Positions 5,050 to 5,186 of a stretch of 5,186 bases of DNA are shown here, in pieces (position 1 is the first letter of the stretch; each line of letters opens with the position of its first letter). A model generated the notes under the pieces. It saw only the letters and a program-made list of their open reading frames with translations, ran no database searches and had not been told where the DNA came from. Where the stretch lies: NCBI GenBank assembly GCA_030841245.1, contig JAVEDG010000242.1, positions 1 to 5,186 on the forward strand, in the 5' to 3' direction. The DNA is from Actinomycetota bacterium (GTDB taxonomy: Bacteria > Actinomycetota > Actinomycetes > JACCUZ01). Position numbers and translations under genes: made by a program.

Positions 5050-5186
5050 ATGAGCAACACGGACAAGGCAAAGAACCGCGCCCAAGAACTCAAGGGCCAG
5101 GTCAAAGAGCAAGCCGGGACGGTCAGTGGCGACCAGTCCAAGCGGCGGTCGGGACAAAGGGACGCCAAGCGAGCCAACCTCAAGCA
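5050..5186 (+). CDS. csbD: CsbD-family general stress protein, 3' end outside the window
   Basis: The first 45 codons read MSNTDKAKNRAQELKGQVKE then QAGTVSGDQSKRRSGQRDAK and RANLK. This matches the CsbD (UPF0337) family, whose members are small, hydrophilic and Lys/Gln/Ala-rich, usually about 55-70 residues, with a core like KGK-KE--G--TGD--L-AEGK-DQ-KG--K. The biochemical role is not established; family members are induced by general stress under SigB in Bacillus. ATG 5050 has an excellent SD, GGAGG at 5038-5042, 7 bases upstream. The middle is unusually basic: KRRSG stands where the family usually has an acidic EG pair. The frame stays aligned on both sides of it, so I see divergence rather than a frameshift. 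It is expected to stop perhaps 30-80 bases beyond the window. Confidence 0.85.
   Translation, partial: MSNTDKAKNRAQELKGQVKEQAGTVSGDQSKRRSGQRDAKRANLK

Noticed and set aside
1..5186. CRISPR array, insertion sequence, phage or defence system
   Set aside because: There are no regularly spaced direct repeats, no transposase or integrase motifs and no toxin-antitoxin or nuclease domains. The STAND ATPase is fused to a cyclase and lacks any effector such as a nuclease or TIR domain, so I do not call it an antiphage Avs-type protein.

Overview
The window looks like a piece of a high-GC actinobacterial chromosome. The GC content is very high throughout, long antisense open frames lie opposite the real gene, Shine-Dalgarno sequences are strong, and the gene content fits. 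A zinc-ribbon/class III cyclase/STAND ATPase/helical-repeat regulator and a CsbD-type stress protein are both common in Actinomycetota, and several lineages, including Thermoleophilia-like ones, carry many such cyclase-ATPase fusions. I cannot assign a genus.

Layout. Bases 1-343 hold no convincing gene. Bases 344-3853 (minus strand) are one large gene for a 1169-residue multidomain signalling protein: two N-terminal zinc ribbons, a nucleotide cyclase domain with its catalytic residues present, a STAND-type AAA ATPase, and a long TPR-like helical C-terminus. Its strong ribosome binding site lies too far upstream of its own ATG. It is instead well placed for a five-codon leader frame (MRRPR) whose stop overlaps the cyclase ATG, which suggests translational coupling. 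Bases 3880-4453 have no credible gene but contain an operator-like dyad and five GC-rich inverted repeats. Two of these are near copies of each other, and every mismatch I found in the stems is a G-T pair, which would be tolerated only in a plus-strand RNA.

Bases 4454-4595 (minus) hold the remains of a small gene. A well-placed SD and GTG open a frame beginning VARQQQEHFDIRQEV, which stops early; the rest of the domain continues in another frame, as if about eight bases had been lost. Divergent from it, 4763-4945 (plus) encodes an intact 60-residue hypothetical protein. At 5050 begins a CsbD-family protein that runs off the window.

The three small genes share one feature. Each has a GGTTT element and, 15-16 bases later, a GG-rich -10-like element ending 40-44 bases before its start codon. 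This resembles the promoters of the actinobacterial SigB/SigF stress sigma factors, and csbD is a classical SigB-controlled gene in Bacillus. The inference is that the right end of the window is a small general-stress locus with one decayed member, next to an unrelated or loosely related cyclase regulator.
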